A DNA stretch of 64,000 nucleotides from Hymenobacter sp. BT559 (GCF_017571525.1 NZ_JAGETY010000003.1:310001-374000); one strand, 5' to 3'; counted from the first letter of the stretch, positions 54,187 to 63,440 are shown. Numbers and translations are program-made. Notes: generated by a model from the letters alone, not told the origin.

Positions 54187-54971
54187 CAGACCAAATGGGC
54201 CGCCGCGTAGTCGTGCCTTTTCCGCCGCAGCGCATTATTTCGCTGGTGCCTTCGCAAACTGAATTATTATTTGATTTGGGGCTGGGAAACCGGGTGGTGG
54301 GCGTAACCAAATTTTGCATTTACCCGCCCACCGCCCGCCATTCGGCCAGCGTAATTGGCGGCACGAAGAACTTTGATTTTGCGAAAATCAAGGCAGCTCA
54401 ACCAGATTTGATTATCGGTAATAAGGAGGAGAACTATCAGGAAGGTATCGCACAGCTAGCCCAGCATTTCCCGGTCTGGATGAGCGATATCGTGGATTTG
54501 CCGGCCGCGCTTGATATGATACGCCGCGTGGGCGACCTCACCGCCAAGACCCAACTGGCTGAGCCCCTGGCCGCCGAAATCAAGCACTCGTTTGATAAGC
54601 TCCGCTTGGCGGCGGCTGCGCCCCTGGCCACGGCCGCGTATTTTATCTGGCGCAAGCCCTACATGGTGGCAGCCAGCGGCACGTTTATCGACGATATGCT
54701 GCGGCGGGCGGGTTTCCGCAATGCGTTTGCGGGCCTGGGTCGCTATCCCGAAATCACGCCCGAGCAGTTGGCCAGGGTCGCCCCGGCGCATATTTTTTTA
54801 TCATCCGAACCGTATCCGTTTGGCGAAAAGCACGTGGCCGAATTTCAGGAAATGTGCCCAGCAGCCAAAATTCAAGTGGTAGATGGCGAGTTGTTTAGCT
54901 GGTACGGCAGCCGGCTGCGCCTTTCAGCTGCCTATTTTCAGGGGCTGCGCCAGGCGGTGGGCACGGAATAA
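54177..54971 (+). CDS. BtuF-like helical-backbone metal/cobalamin-binding protein
   Basis: The 264-residue protein has the helical-backbone substrate-binding fold of vitamin B12/siderophore binding proteins: RIISLVPSQTELLFDLGLGNRVVGVTKFC, IGGTKNFDFAKIKAAQPDLIIG, and KPYMVAASGTFIDDMLRRAGFRNAF. No signal peptide is seen, unlike periplasmic BtuF, so it may be cytoplasmic or its true N-terminus differs. The start is GTG 54177, inside the right arm of the repeat element; an internal ATG at 54195 is possible. No transporter genes are adjacent. It is followed 41 nt later by a dienelactone hydrolase gene. Confidence 0.78.
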   Translation: MVQTDQMGRRVVVPFPPQRIISLVPSQTELLFDLGLGNRVVGVTKFCIYPPTARHSASVIGGTKNFDFAKIKAAQPDLIIGNKEENYQEGIAQLAQHFPVWMSDIVDLPAALDMIRRVGDLTAKTQLAEPLAAEIKHSFDKLRLAAAAPLATAAYFIWRKPYMVAASGTFIDDMLRRAGFRNAFAGLGRYPEITPEQLARVAPAHIFLSSEPYPFGEKHVAEFQEMCPAAKIQVVDGELFSWYGSRLRLSAAYFQGLRQAVGTE

Positions 54972-55012
54972 GCAGGCCGGCAATACCTTGCGCTTCTAAC
55001 CTTCCCGCCCGC

Positions 55013-55870
55013 ATGGACCAGCGCATCATCAACCTCTTCGACGAGTACACCCACCGCCCGCTTTCGCGCAAGGAATTTTTGGACCGTCTGCTGGTGCTGG
55101 CGGGCAGTGCGGCCCTGGCTACCACCGCCCTCTCGGTGCTGGAGCCCGGCTATGCGCAGGCAGCCACTATTTCGCCCCTAGCCGAAGACCTGGTAGAAGA
55201 AAACGTGACCTGGCCCGGCGATGGCGCCACCGTGAGCGGCTACCTGGTGCACCCCAAGGCCAGGAAAAAGCGTGGGGCAGTAGTCGTAATCCACGAAAAC
55301 CGGGGCCTTACGCCGCACATCAAGGATGTGACGCGGCGCGTGGCACAAGCCGGCTACCTGGCGCTGGGCGTCGATGCGCTGAGCGTGCTAGGCGGCACGC
55401 CCGCCGATGAGGACAAGGGCCGCGAATTAATCGGACAGCTCGACCCTAGTAAAAACCTGAATAATTACCTGGCCGCCCTCACCTACCTCCGCGCCCGGCC
55501 CGAGTGCAACGGCCGCACGGGCTGCGTGGGTTTCTGCTGGGGCGGGGGCCTAGCCAACCAGCTCGCGGTGCACGACGCCAAGCTTAACGCCGCCGTGGCC
55601 TACTACGGCCAGCAGCCCAAGGCCGAAGACGTGCCCCAGATAAAAGCCAATGTGATGCTGCACTACGCTGGCCTCGACCAGCGCATCGACGCCGGCATCC
55701 CGGCCTACGAAGCGGCCCTGAAAGCGGCGCACATTCCCTACGAGCTATTTATGTACGAAGGCGTAAACCATGCTTTTAATAACGACACCTCGCCCGCTCG
55801 CTACAATGCCGAGGCAGCTAAGCTAGCTTGGGAGCGCACGTTGCGGCTGTTTAAGGAGAAGCTGGGGTAA
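55013..55870 (+). CDS. Dienelactone hydrolase-family protein
   Basis: The 285-residue alpha/beta hydrolase has a basic-then-hydrophobic N-terminus (LSRKEFLDRLLVLAGSAALATTALSVLEPGYAQA) that may act as a Tat- or Sec-type export signal. The mature part has VVVIHENRGLTPHIKDVTRR, the nucleophile Cys in CVGFCWGGGLANQ, an Asp in YAGLDQRIDAG and a His in EGVNHAFNNDT, the dienelactone hydrolase triad. The substrate is unknown. It lies between the BtuF-like protein and an AT-rich orphan, all on the plus strand. Confidence 0.88.
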   Translation: MDQRIINLFDEYTHRPLSRKEFLDRLLVLAGSAALATTALSVLEPGYAQAATISPLAEDLVEENVTWPGDGATVSGYLVHPKARKKRGAVVVIHENRGLTPHIKDVTRRVAQAGYLALGVDALSVLGGTPADEDKGRELIGQLDPSKNLNNYLAALTYLRARPECNGRTGCVGFCWGGGLANQLAVHDAKLNAAVAYYGQQPKAEDVPQIKANVMLHYAGLDQRIDAGIPAYEAALKAAHIPYELFMYEGVNHAFNNDTSPARYNAEAAKLAWERTLRLFKEKLG

Positions 55871-55874
55871 TAGC

Positions 55875-56294
55875 ATGAGATTTGTATTTAATATCACCCA
55901 AGTCAATAAGGAGGCTTTAATAAAATATCCTTACGCCGCATTAGACGGAGACTTAATCGTCCTTATTGAAGATTCAGTGTTTTTTGATGATGGAATTTCC
56001 CTTCTTGATTTTGCGCTCAGTATTCAAAGTTGGCTGGCTAAAGTACGAATAGGCTTTTTAGCAGATTTTGATTATTCATCAGATGAGTACACAGAAAATC
56101 CGGTTTTACATCTTACAAAACTTGATAGTCATCATTACACTATCTACTCGGCATGGGCGACAAACTATCCCGAAACTATTCTCGGTTTAGGTGAAATAAC
56201 TCACTGTTTTCACAACTTTCTGAGCGAATTAAACGCGACTATTCAGCAAGAGTACGGGGTTGGATTCTCAGATATGAGGTTGTTCGCCAATTAA
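55875..56294 (+). CDS. AT-rich orphan protein, 139 aa, possible immunity-like
   Basis: The 139-residue protein is acidic and reads MRFVFNITQVNKEALIKYPY, then LDGDLIVLIEDSVFFDDGIS, LLDFALSIQSWLAKVRIG and FDYSSDEYTENPVLHLTKLD. The order of these segments resembles small proteins of the DUF7878 type seen with polymorphic toxins, but I am not certain. Its DNA is clearly AT-rich with A/T third positions, unlike both neighbours, suggesting horizontal gain. The start ATG 55875 is 4 nt after the hydrolase gene stop, so it would use that transcript. No toxin gene is adjacent. Confidence 0.55.
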   Translation: MRFVFNITQVNKEALIKYPYAALDGDLIVLIEDSVFFDDGISLLDFALSIQSWLAKVRIGFLADFDYSSDEYTENPVLHLTKLDSHHYTIYSAWATNYPETILGLGEITHCFHNFLSELNATIQQEYGVGFSDMRLFAN

Positions 56295-56303
56295 TAATCT
56301 TGC

Positions 56304-58508
56304 TTAAAGCAGCTTATCCGGCGTAATCGGCAGGTCCCGTACCCGTTTGCCGGTGGCGTGGTACACCGCATTAGCAATGGCGGCGCTGAAGCCGACGATA
56401 CCGATTTCGCCTAGACCTTTGGCGCCTATGGGGTCGAGGTAGTCGTCGGGCTTGTCGATAAAAATTACGTCGATAGCAGTCGGAATATCGGCGTTGACGG
56501 GCACGTGGTAATTGGCCAGGTCGTGGTTGGTGATGCGGCCGAAGCGGTGGTCTAGCACAGCGTCTTCCATCAGGGCTAGCCCCAGGCCCCAGGTGATGGC
56601 GCCATAAACCTGGCTGCGGGCGGTTTTGTGGTTCATGATGCGCCCCGCATCGATGGCCGATACGACGCGGCTCACGCGCACTTCGCGGGTGTGGACGTGC
56701 ACGCGCACTTCTACAAAGCTGGCACAGAACGACTTGCCCGACTTCTCGCCCTTCTCCGGTACTTCGGGCGACTCGTGCATAACCTCAAGCGCGGGCTGGC
56801 CGGCCTGGCGCAGCACGTCGCCGTAGGCGCGGCTGGTGGCGGGGTGGCTAGCCAGGCGCACGCTGCCGCCCTCAGCCACAAGGTCGATAAGCTTGGCATG
56901 GGCGAAGGGCGAGCCGGGCATGCTGAATGCCAGGTTAATAAGCTGCTGGCGCAGCGCCGCGCAGGTATCATGCACGGCAGCGCCCACCGAGGCCACGGTG
57001 TGCGAGCCAAACTGGCCCGGCGCCTCTGGAAAGGCTGCGTCGCCGAGCTCGAAGCGGATATTTTCGGGGGCGACGCCGCTGGCGTCGGCCGCAATCTGAG
57101 TCATGACGGTGGCGGTGCCGGGGCCTACGTCGGCGGTAGCGCTTTGCACCACTAGGGTGCCATCGGGCAGCAAGCGGGCGCGGGCACTGGCCTTAGCGCG
57201 CGAGGCGTGGTAGATGCCCATGGCCATGCCCTGGCCCACCAACCAGTCGCCGTCGCGGGTGGCACCGGGCGTGGGGTTGCGCTGGCTCCAATTAAATTTC
57301 TCGGCGCCCTGGGCGTAGCACTCGCGCAGGTAGTTGCTGCTCCAGGGCTTGTCGTTTTCGGGGTCTGTCTCGGCAAAATTCTTCAGGCGCAGGGCTAGCG
57401 GGTCCATCTTCAGGGCATAGGCCAGCTCATCCATGGCCGACTCGATGGCGAACGAGCCGGTGGTTTCGCCGGGGCCGCGCGTCCAGGCGGGCGTGCTCAT
57501 ATCGAGCGGCACGAGGTGGTAGGTCAGCTCGGCATTGGGGCAGCGGTAGCCCGATTTGGTGGGGTGCAGAATACGCTCGGTGAACTGCTCGTAGCGCGAC
57601 GTCATGCCGAACGCCTCGTGCGACACACCCACCAGCGTGCCATCGGCTTGCGCCCCCAGCGCCACGCGCTGCACCGAGCGCGGCCGGTAGCCCACCATGT
57701 TAAATTCCTGCTCGCGGGCATTTACTACTTTCACCGGGCGGCCCACCACTTTCGCCCCTAAAATGGCCGCCATCTCGGGCGGCCAAATGCGTGAGGCGCC
57801 CCCAAACGCCCCGCCCACAAACGGTGAATGCACCTGCACGCTCTCCTTGGGCAGGGCCCAGAGCTTCATCAAATCTTTCTGGGCCAGCGAGGGCGCCTGG
57901 GTTTTATTCCAGACCGTGAGCTGGTTGCCCTGCCATTGGGCAATAGCCGCGTGCATTTCCATGGGGTTATGCACTTGCAGCGGCGTCTGGTACTCGTGGG
58001 CTATTTGCACCGGGGCCGTTTTGTAGGCCTGGGGTTGACCGCGCAAGTGGTCTTTCTCTTTTTTAGGCTTGTAGCTGTGGGCTAGGCCCTTGGCAATATC
58101 CGTTTGCGGGGCTGTGTGCTCGTAGGCTACGCGCACGAGCGAGGCGGCGTACTGCGCCTGCTCCAGGGTGCTAGCGATAGCCAGAGCCACCGGCTGGTTG
58201 CTATAATAGATTTTATCGTCGAAGAATACCCGAAACTGCTGGCCTTCCACCCGCTCGTCGGGCTGCGGGTTTTCGTAGCCCGGCACCTTGGGCGAATTCA
58301 GGTGCGACACGATGGCCAGCACCCCGGGCAACTGGGCCGCGGCAGTAGTGTCGAGGTGCGTAATGCGACCGGTGGCAATGGCACTGGTAACCAGCACCCC
58401 ATGCACGCATTCCGGCACGGCGTGCTCGGCGGCGTAGCGGGCCTGGCCCGTTACTTTCAGGTGGCCGTCGACGCGACTGCGGGGCTGGCCAATGTGGGGA
58501 GCGGGCAT
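56304..58508 (-). CDS. Molybdopterin-binding subunit of xanthine dehydrogenase-family hydroxylase
   Basis: The 734-residue protein is the large molybdenum subunit of an aldehyde/xanthine dehydrogenase of the PaoC type. It shows RVDGHLKVTGQARYAAEHA, FVGGAFGGASRIWPPEMAAI, GPGETTGSFAIESAMDELA, and the C-terminal GAKGLGEIGIVGFSAAIANA with catalytic Glu701. The complex normally also needs a 2Fe-2S subunit and a FAD subunit (PaoA, PaoB), which are not adjacent here. Upstream on the same strand lie a FAD monooxygenase and an AraC regulator. It either borrows subunits encoded elsewhere or is a relic. The full-length motifs argue against decay. Confidence 0.88.
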   Translation of the reverse strand: MPAPHIGQPRSRVDGHLKVTGQARYAAEHAVPECVHGVLVTSAIATGRITHLDTTAAAQLPGVLAIVSHLNSPKVPGYENPQPDERVEGQQFRVFFDDKIYYSNQPVALAIASTLEQAQYAASLVRVAYEHTAPQTDIAKGLAHSYKPKKEKDHLRGQPQAYKTAPVQIAHEYQTPLQVHNPMEMHAAIAQWQGNQLTVWNKTQAPSLAQKDLMKLWALPKESVQVHSPFVGGAFGGASRIWPPEMAAILGAKVVGRPVKVVNAREQEFNMVGYRPRSVQRVALGAQADGTLVGVSHEAFGMTSRYEQFTERILHPTKSGYRCPNAELTYHLVPLDMSTPAWTRGPGETTGSFAIESAMDELAYALKMDPLALRLKNFAETDPENDKPWSSNYLRECYAQGAEKFNWSQRNPTPGATRDGDWLVGQGMAMGIYHASRAKASARARLLPDGTLVVQSATADVGPGTATVMTQIAADASGVAPENIRFELGDAAFPEAPGQFGSHTVASVGAAVHDTCAALRQQLINLAFSMPGSPFAHAKLIDLVAEGGSVRLASHPATSRAYGDVLRQAGQPALEVMHESPEVPEKGEKSGKSFCASFVEVRVHVHTREVRVSRVVSAIDAGRIMNHKTARSQVYGAITWGLGLALMEDAVLDHRFGRITNHDLANYHVPVNADIPTAIDVIFIDKPDDYLDPIGAKGLGEIGIVGFSAAIANAVYHATGKRVRDLPITPDKLL

Positions 58509-58695
58509 AGAGTAGGAAGACAGTAAACGGCAGGATGAGCTTGCCAGGGTTTACGCCATTTTAGTCTCCGCGTTAGCCCCGCTGCAGCTATTTAGCCCTG
58601 CTGTAGCTATATTATTTACCTGCGCCGCTAGCCCCCTTTTAATCTGCAGCTACTAGCGAGCCCATAACCCAAAAAAGCTCAGCCAACTAGCTTCC

Positions 58696-60285
58696 TTAAG
58701 GAAGCGCAGTTTGCCTAGCCGGCTGAAGCGCGGGCGTATGGACAAACCAGCGAGCGGCGGTTTCCTGAAATTCCCGGCTATCCGGGTCATGGTCAGCGGC
58801 CCAGGCCACTACCCCATCTGGGCGTATGAGTACCGCGCTTAGGCCTAGCTGCGCCTGGGCGTGGCTCGCTACGTAGTTTAAGCGGTTGCCATAGTCGCTG
58901 GCCGCCACTTTGAGAGAAGTATTCTGCGCAAAATCAAGTAAGACTCCCTTGCCATCGCGCAGCAGTTCGCCCAGCATTAAGCCATTTTCCAGCTCAAAAT
59001 TGGGTGCGCTATGGCCTACCAGCGCATGGCGGCCGCCGAGGTTGTAGTGCGTGGTAATGCCCCACACCCGCCCGGCAACATAGGTAGCGCCGTCGCGCGT
59101 GTCCATCAGGTCGCGGATAATGGCGTGCAGCGCGCGGGCCGAGGAGTCGGGGCGCATGATGGCCACCTGGGCGCGCGACCAATCCAGCACCCGCGCCCCC
59201 ACGGGGTGGCGTTCGGAAGTGTAGCTATCCAGCAAGCCGTCCGGGGCCTGCCCCTGAATGGTGGCGGCGAGTTTCCAGCCCAGGTTGAGGGCATCGCCAA
59301 GGCCCAGGTTCAGGCCCTGGCCGCCCAGCGGCGAATGAATGTGGGCCGCATCGCCGGCTAGCAGCAGCCGGCCGTGGCGGTAAGTGGTAGCCTGCCGGGC
59401 GCGGTCGGTCCAAGTCGTGGCCAGGTGCAGCGCCTTGATAGTGACGTCGGTACCCGAGATGCGGCGGGCCAGGGCCTGCACGTATTGGGCGGTGATGGGC
59501 TTCTGCGCCTGGTGCGCGGCCCCGCCATCAAAGTCCTGCAATATCAGGTAGCCGGGCTGCGGCTGCATATACATGCCCGTGGGGGTTACGTTGCGGCCGG
59601 GCTTGAGCTTCTCCGGGTCGGCCAGGTCAACCAGAGCAGTGTAACCCGTAAACTCGGGCTCGGTACCCACAAACTCAAACCCGCCGGCCTTGCGCACTAC
59701 GCTCCGGCTGCCATCGCACCCCACTAGCCACTTCCCAGTAAAGGATTGGGTTTCGGTTTGAACCGTTACGCCCTCGTGCGTCTGCTGCAAGGCCGTAATG
59801 GCCAGCCCGCGCCTGATGACCACCCCTAGCGCTTCGGCGCGGCGGGCCAGCACGGTTTCCAGCTCCGCCAACTCAGTCAGTATCTGGTTGTCGGTTGGGC
59901 TGGGCAGGCGGTACGGCCACTGCGCAGGGTCTAGTTTATCGGGTTGAATCTGAATACCCGCAAAATGCCCGCCCCCTTGGGGTTGCTTGCGCTGGCCAGG
60001 AGCCGGGGCGGCGGGAGAAAAGCTAAGCTTGGGCACCTCCAGCTCCTGGAGCAGCCCCCGACGATACAGCGCCTCGATAGAAGGCGCATTAAGCCCCCGA
60101 ACTCCAAATGGAAGCCGTTTTAAGGGTGATTGTGCGTGCTCGGCCTTTTCCAGGAGCAGCACCGAGCACTTGGCAAGCGCCAGCTCGCAGGCGAGAAATA
60201 ACCCCACCGGCCCGGCGCCGGCAATAATGACATCATAAACCGGTGACTGGTGGGCAGAGGGGGCGCGGTCAACTATCGTTTCCAT
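58696..60285 (-). CDS. FAD-dependent aromatic monooxygenase (PHBH-like)
   Basis: The 529-residue flavoprotein hydroxylates an aromatic or related substrate using NAD(P)H and oxygen. It has the Rossmann GxGxxG YDVIIAGAGPVGLFLACEL (about residues 18-36), WLVGCDGSRSVVRKAGGFEF (DG motif), and RLLLAGDAAHIHSPLGGQGLNLGL (GD motif). The C-terminal thioredoxin-like domain continues to the end, as in PheA/MhpA and rifampicin monooxygenases. The substrate is unknown. It lies 51 nt downstream of the AraC regulator gene, which probably controls it; two GTGCAGCA copies lie between. Confidence 0.88.
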   Translation of the reverse strand: METIVDRAPSAHQSPVYDVIIAGAGPVGLFLACELALAKCSVLLLEKAEHAQSPLKRLPFGVRGLNAPSIEALYRRGLLQELEVPKLSFSPAAPAPGQRKQPQGGGHFAGIQIQPDKLDPAQWPYRLPSPTDNQILTELAELETVLARRAEALGVVIRRGLAITALQQTHEGVTVQTETQSFTGKWLVGCDGSRSVVRKAGGFEFVGTEPEFTGYTALVDLADPEKLKPGRNVTPTGMYMQPQPGYLILQDFDGGAAHQAQKPITAQYVQALARRISGTDVTIKALHLATTWTDRARQATTYRHGRLLLAGDAAHIHSPLGGQGLNLGLGDALNLGWKLAATIQGQAPDGLLDSYTSERHPVGARVLDWSRAQVAIMRPDSSARALHAIIRDLMDTRDGATYVAGRVWGITTHYNLGGRHALVGHSAPNFELENGLMLGELLRDGKGVLLDFAQNTSLKVAASDYGNRLNYVASHAQAQLGLSAVLIRPDGVVAWAADHDPDSREFQETAARWFVHTPALQPARQTALP

Positions 60286-60294
60286 GGTATTTGT

Positions 60295-60313
60295 GTGCAG
60301 CAGTAGTGCAGCA
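60295..60313. promoter_or_regulatory. Direct repeat GTGCAGCA, 11-bp period, upstream of monooxygenase
   Basis: GTGCAGCA occurs at 60295-60302 and 60306-60313, one helical turn apart, just before the monooxygenase start at 60285 (minus strand). This is the layout of an AraC-family half-site pair. Confidence 0.4.
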
Positions 60314-60336
60314 CAAAATTCCGGAGCGCCCCTGCG

Positions 60337-61155
60337 CTAGGCTTGTATAAACGCGACAAAATCGGGGCCGGCCAGCCGGCGCGCGGCGTTGGCCTTGCGC
60401 GCAAAGGCGGCGGGCGTAGTGCCGCTGTAGCGCTTAAACTCCCGGCTTAAATGCGCCTGGTCGGTATAGCCCAGCTCCTGCGCCAGGCCGGCCAGGTTGC
60501 TACCCGGCTGCCACCAAAGGTGGTTGCGCACCTGCTCGAAGCGCATCAGCGAAGACACCTCCTTGACCGTATAGCCGGCCGCTTGCTTAAACTTCCTTTC
60601 CAGCGTTCGCACGGTGCCATGCGCGGCTTCCGCAATCTGGCTTACCGGCAGGGTACCACGGGCATCGCGCATTGCGGCGCCCGCTTTGTCGAGCAGGCTA
60701 TCGCTAGCCACCTGCGAATGGTCAGCCAAAAAATAGGCCCCTAGCTGGGCGAGCGCCTCAGCTATCTCACCAGCTGCTACACACTTGGCTAGGGTGGCTT
60801 GCAGCTGCGCGATAGGGTGCGCCATAACGCGCACGCCGTCTTGGCCAGCCGGCAGGCCTAGCAGCTCAAACACCGTCCAGGGAAAGCACCGAATCCCAAT
60901 CACTTCCAACCGGTGCTGCGTGTGAAAGGTAATGGGCTGGTTGAGCAGCCCTACCAGAAAGGGAGAAGGCAGCGGCTGCAAGCCCTTGGGAGAAGCAATG
61001 CCACAGGCGCCGCCAAAATGAAAGATAATTTCGGCATAGCCATCGGGCACTACCTCAAAGCTGGCTGGCAGCTCGTCAAACTCTCTGCGGGTGTACCAAA
61101 AGCACTTTATTGTGGTGCGAAGCGCTTCGGGAGGCTCAACTTCCTGGTGGTGCAT
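60337..61155 (-). CDS. AraC-family transcriptional regulator
   Basis: The 272-residue protein has an N-terminal ~140-residue ligand domain (YTRREFDELPASFEVVPDGYAEIIFHFGG, with PSPFLVGLLNQPITFHTQHRL) of the DUF6597 type. A double helix-turn-helix C-terminus follows (VSQIAEAAHGTVRTLERKFKQAAGYTVKEV and LAGLAQELGYTDQAHLSREFKRYSGTTPA). It probably responds to a small molecule. The downstream monooxygenase gene on the same strand is its most likely target. Confidence 0.9.
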   Translation of the reverse strand: MHHQEVEPPEALRTTIKCFWYTRREFDELPASFEVVPDGYAEIIFHFGGACGIASPKGLQPLPSPFLVGLLNQPITFHTQHRLEVIGIRCFPWTVFELLGLPAGQDGVRVMAHPIAQLQATLAKCVAAGEIAEALAQLGAYFLADHSQVASDSLLDKAGAAMRDARGTLPVSQIAEAAHGTVRTLERKFKQAAGYTVKEVSSLMRFEQVRNHLWWQPGSNLAGLAQELGYTDQAHLSREFKRYSGTTPAAFARKANAARRLAGPDFVAFIQA

Positions 61156-61249
61156 GTCGAAAGATAGCCCAGCTTACTCGGCAGATGGTGGGCTAGGCGA
61201 TAGCTACTGCCTTTTGTTAAGCGCTTCCGTTTTCACCAGACACAACAAA

Positions 61250-61297
61250 GGGAGGTTTGCAGCACAATCAAGTAACGATTGCTGCTGCAAACCTCCC
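61250..61297 (-). terminator. Terminator of the M28 peptidase gene
   Basis: The arms 61250-61264 and 61283-61297 are perfect 15-bp complements with an inner CAATC/GATTG pair. T-rich sequence follows on the minus strand. The rest of the 61156-61370 gap shows nothing clear. Confidence 0.65.
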
Positions 61298-61370
61298 CCG
61301 GCGTTATCAGCCCAGCTTTAAAGCAAAATCAAGTTAAGCTCGCCCAACTGGTAGCCGCCTAAAAAGCTCC

Positions 61371-62951
61371 TTACTGTGGCTTCGCGGCAGTCGGCAGCGG
61401 CTTGCGGGGCAGCTTCTGGTCGCGCATGGCGGCATTGTACACAAACGAGGCTACTACTACCGAGGCCTGCTTGAGGTCGTCGGCCACCAGGCGGTCGTAG
61501 GTGTCTTGGTTGGAGTGGTGGGTGCGGGCGAAGTAATCCAAGCCATCCTGGATGAACTGGAAGCCGGGCAGGCCCACGGCGTCGAAGGCGATGTGGTCGG
61601 TGCTGCCGGTGTTGCGTAGCGTCACGGTGCTGGCGCCCATGTCGGCGAATGGGGCTAGCCAGGCGGTAAAAATAGGCTTCACAGCCTCGTTGCCCTGGGC
61701 GTAGATACCGCGGATTTTGCCGGCGCCGTTGTCGAGGTTGAAGTAGGCGGCCAGCTTCTCGTGGTCGGGCTTGAGCTGCATGGTGGCGGGGTCGGCAAAG
61801 TGGTTTTTCACGTAGTTGCGCGAGCCGTGCAGGCCTTCTTCCTCCTCACCCCACAAGGCAATGCGGATGGTGCGGCGCGGCTTGAGGCCGCTAGCCTTCA
61901 AAATGCGTACGGCCTCCATCATCACGGCCACGCCGGCGGCGTTGTCGGTGGCGCCGGTGGCGGCGTGCCACGAGTCGAGGTGGCCGCCGAGCATCACTAC
62001 TTCGCTTTTCAGCTTCTTGTCGGTGCCGGGGATTTCGGCCACCACGTTGTAGCCTTTCAGGTCCTGATTCTGGAAATGGGTTTTCGTTTCCATTTCCAGC
62101 TCGACTGGAATACCCGCCTCCACGAGGCGGATGAGGCGCAGTTGGTCCTCGGCGCTCATTTCGAGCTCGGGCAGCACCGGCTTGGCGTCGGCGGCGTAAG
62201 GCGCACCGTTGGTGGTGAAGACGGTACCATCAGAGCCCCGGCCGGGGCTCAGGATGGCAGCGGCGCCTTCGGCCATCAGCATGTCGTTCAGTTTCATGCG
62301 CAGCTCGCGGGCGGCGAGCATGGCGGCGCGGCGGGCTTCCGGGTTAGCCTCGGCGGGGCGGTTAGCCGCGGTGGGGGCTCCGCCCCCGGCGGGCGCTTCG
62401 GAAAGCTTCTGCAGGTCTTCGGCGCTGAGACGCCGGGCATCGGGCTCGAAGTTGGGCTGAGGCGGCGTAGCCACCGGCAGCACCACGATTTTATCGCGCA
62501 GCTGGCCTTTATAGTTAGCCAGGTCGGCTTCGGTTTTCACGTTTACGTAAGCCACTTGCTTGCGCAGGGCGCCGGCGGTGCTGGGCGTCCAGGCTTTGGG
62601 CACGCCTATCATGGCGTGGTAGTAGGGCGCGGTCATGGCCACATAGCTCTTGTCGATGTCCCAGCCGCGGCCGAAGTCGCCCCAGGCCTCCACGTTGGCG
62701 TTGGCCAAGCCGTAGTCGGTGAGGCGCTTTTTGGTCCAGGCGTTGGCGCGGGCTAGCCCCTCGGAGCCGGCCAGGCGCGGGCCGCACACATCGGTGAGGT
62801 AAAAAGCGGTTTCCATCACCTTCGAGCGGTTCAGGCCTTCTTCCTTGATTTTAGTCAGGGCAGCCGCGTCGAGCTTTTCGGCGGTTTGGGCCAGCGCGGG
62901 CGTGGCGAGCAGGCTAGCGGCGGTGAGAGCAGCAAGTAGTTTTTGCATCAA
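61371..62951 (-). CDS. M28-family metallopeptidase, exported
   Basis: The 526-residue protein has a signal peptide (MMQKLLAALTAASLLATPALAQ) and is an aminopeptidase/carboxypeptidase of family M28 with an inserted PA domain (about residues 120-290). Metal and catalytic residues lie in GGHLDSWHAATGATDNAAGVAV (His and Asp), IALWGEEEEGLHGSRNYV (Glu pair), NLDNGAGKIRG (Asp) and FARTHHSNQDTYD (His). A Pro/Ala-rich stretch around residues 190-215 makes the PA region longer than usual. It probably digests peptides in the periplasm or outside. Confidence 0.92.
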   Translation of the reverse strand: MMQKLLAALTAASLLATPALAQTAEKLDAAALTKIKEEGLNRSKVMETAFYLTDVCGPRLAGSEGLARANAWTKKRLTDYGLANANVEAWGDFGRGWDIDKSYVAMTAPYYHAMIGVPKAWTPSTAGALRKQVAYVNVKTEADLANYKGQLRDKIVVLPVATPPQPNFEPDARRLSAEDLQKLSEAPAGGGAPTAANRPAEANPEARRAAMLAARELRMKLNDMLMAEGAAAILSPGRGSDGTVFTTNGAPYAADAKPVLPELEMSAEDQLRLIRLVEAGIPVELEMETKTHFQNQDLKGYNVVAEIPGTDKKLKSEVVMLGGHLDSWHAATGATDNAAGVAVMMEAVRILKASGLKPRRTIRIALWGEEEEGLHGSRNYVKNHFADPATMQLKPDHEKLAAYFNLDNGAGKIRGIYAQGNEAVKPIFTAWLAPFADMGASTVTLRNTGSTDHIAFDAVGLPGFQFIQDGLDYFARTHHSNQDTYDRLVADDLKQASVVVASFVYNAAMRDQKLPRKPLPTAAKPQ

Positions 62952-63124
62952 AGAAGAAGCTTGGGTTAAGCGAAAGAAAGGTAGCCAGTGCCTAATGACA
63001 CGACTACCACGCGAGCGTTGCGTCAGGTTTATGCCAGTTAGCTAGGGGGCGTTTTAAAGCCCGATATTAACCGCTCCCTGCCCGCGCTCGTTAGGAAACG
63101 TACTATTCTACTGGATGTAAGCTC

Positions 63125-63440
63125 TATTTTAGCAAGGCAGGCCACCAGCAAACTACCCTCATTACGGGCGGCACCAGCGGCAGCGGCTCCAAGTGCTTCG
63201 CCCAAGACAAGCATAGCCTCGTGCTCGCGGCCCGCAGCCAGGACGAGCTAGTCCAGAGTAGCAGATACCTATTTTTTCCACAAAGCCAGGCTGCCACGCG
63301 CCAGGCTGGTGGCCGAAGCGCCCCGCGCTCGCGTGGCCAAACACAGCTATAAAGCGCTGCTAGCCGGCAAAGACAACGTGGCATCGCACCTACTAAACAA
63401 GATAGAATATTTTAGCAATAACCTTTTGTTATACAGTTAA
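63125..63440 (+). pseudogene. Remnant of a short-chain dehydrogenase gene
   Basis: One frame reads TTLITGGTSGSGSKCFAQDK, then HSLVLAARSQDEL, a decayed SDR cofactor motif (TGGTSGIG is normal). About 120 bases later another frame reads RVAKHSYKALLAGKDNVASH, then LLNKIEYFSNNLLLYS and a stop at 63438-63440, matching the C-terminal part of SDR proteins. The middle ~150 codons are missing and the two parts are in different frames. No functional protein can be made. It fills the gap between the M28 gene and the TolC-family gene. Confidence 0.7.

Noticed and set aside
61761..62756. 331-codon plus-strand frame opposite the M28 peptidase gene
   Set aside because: Gly/His/Val-rich antisense shadow. The M28 motifs on the other strand are unambiguous.
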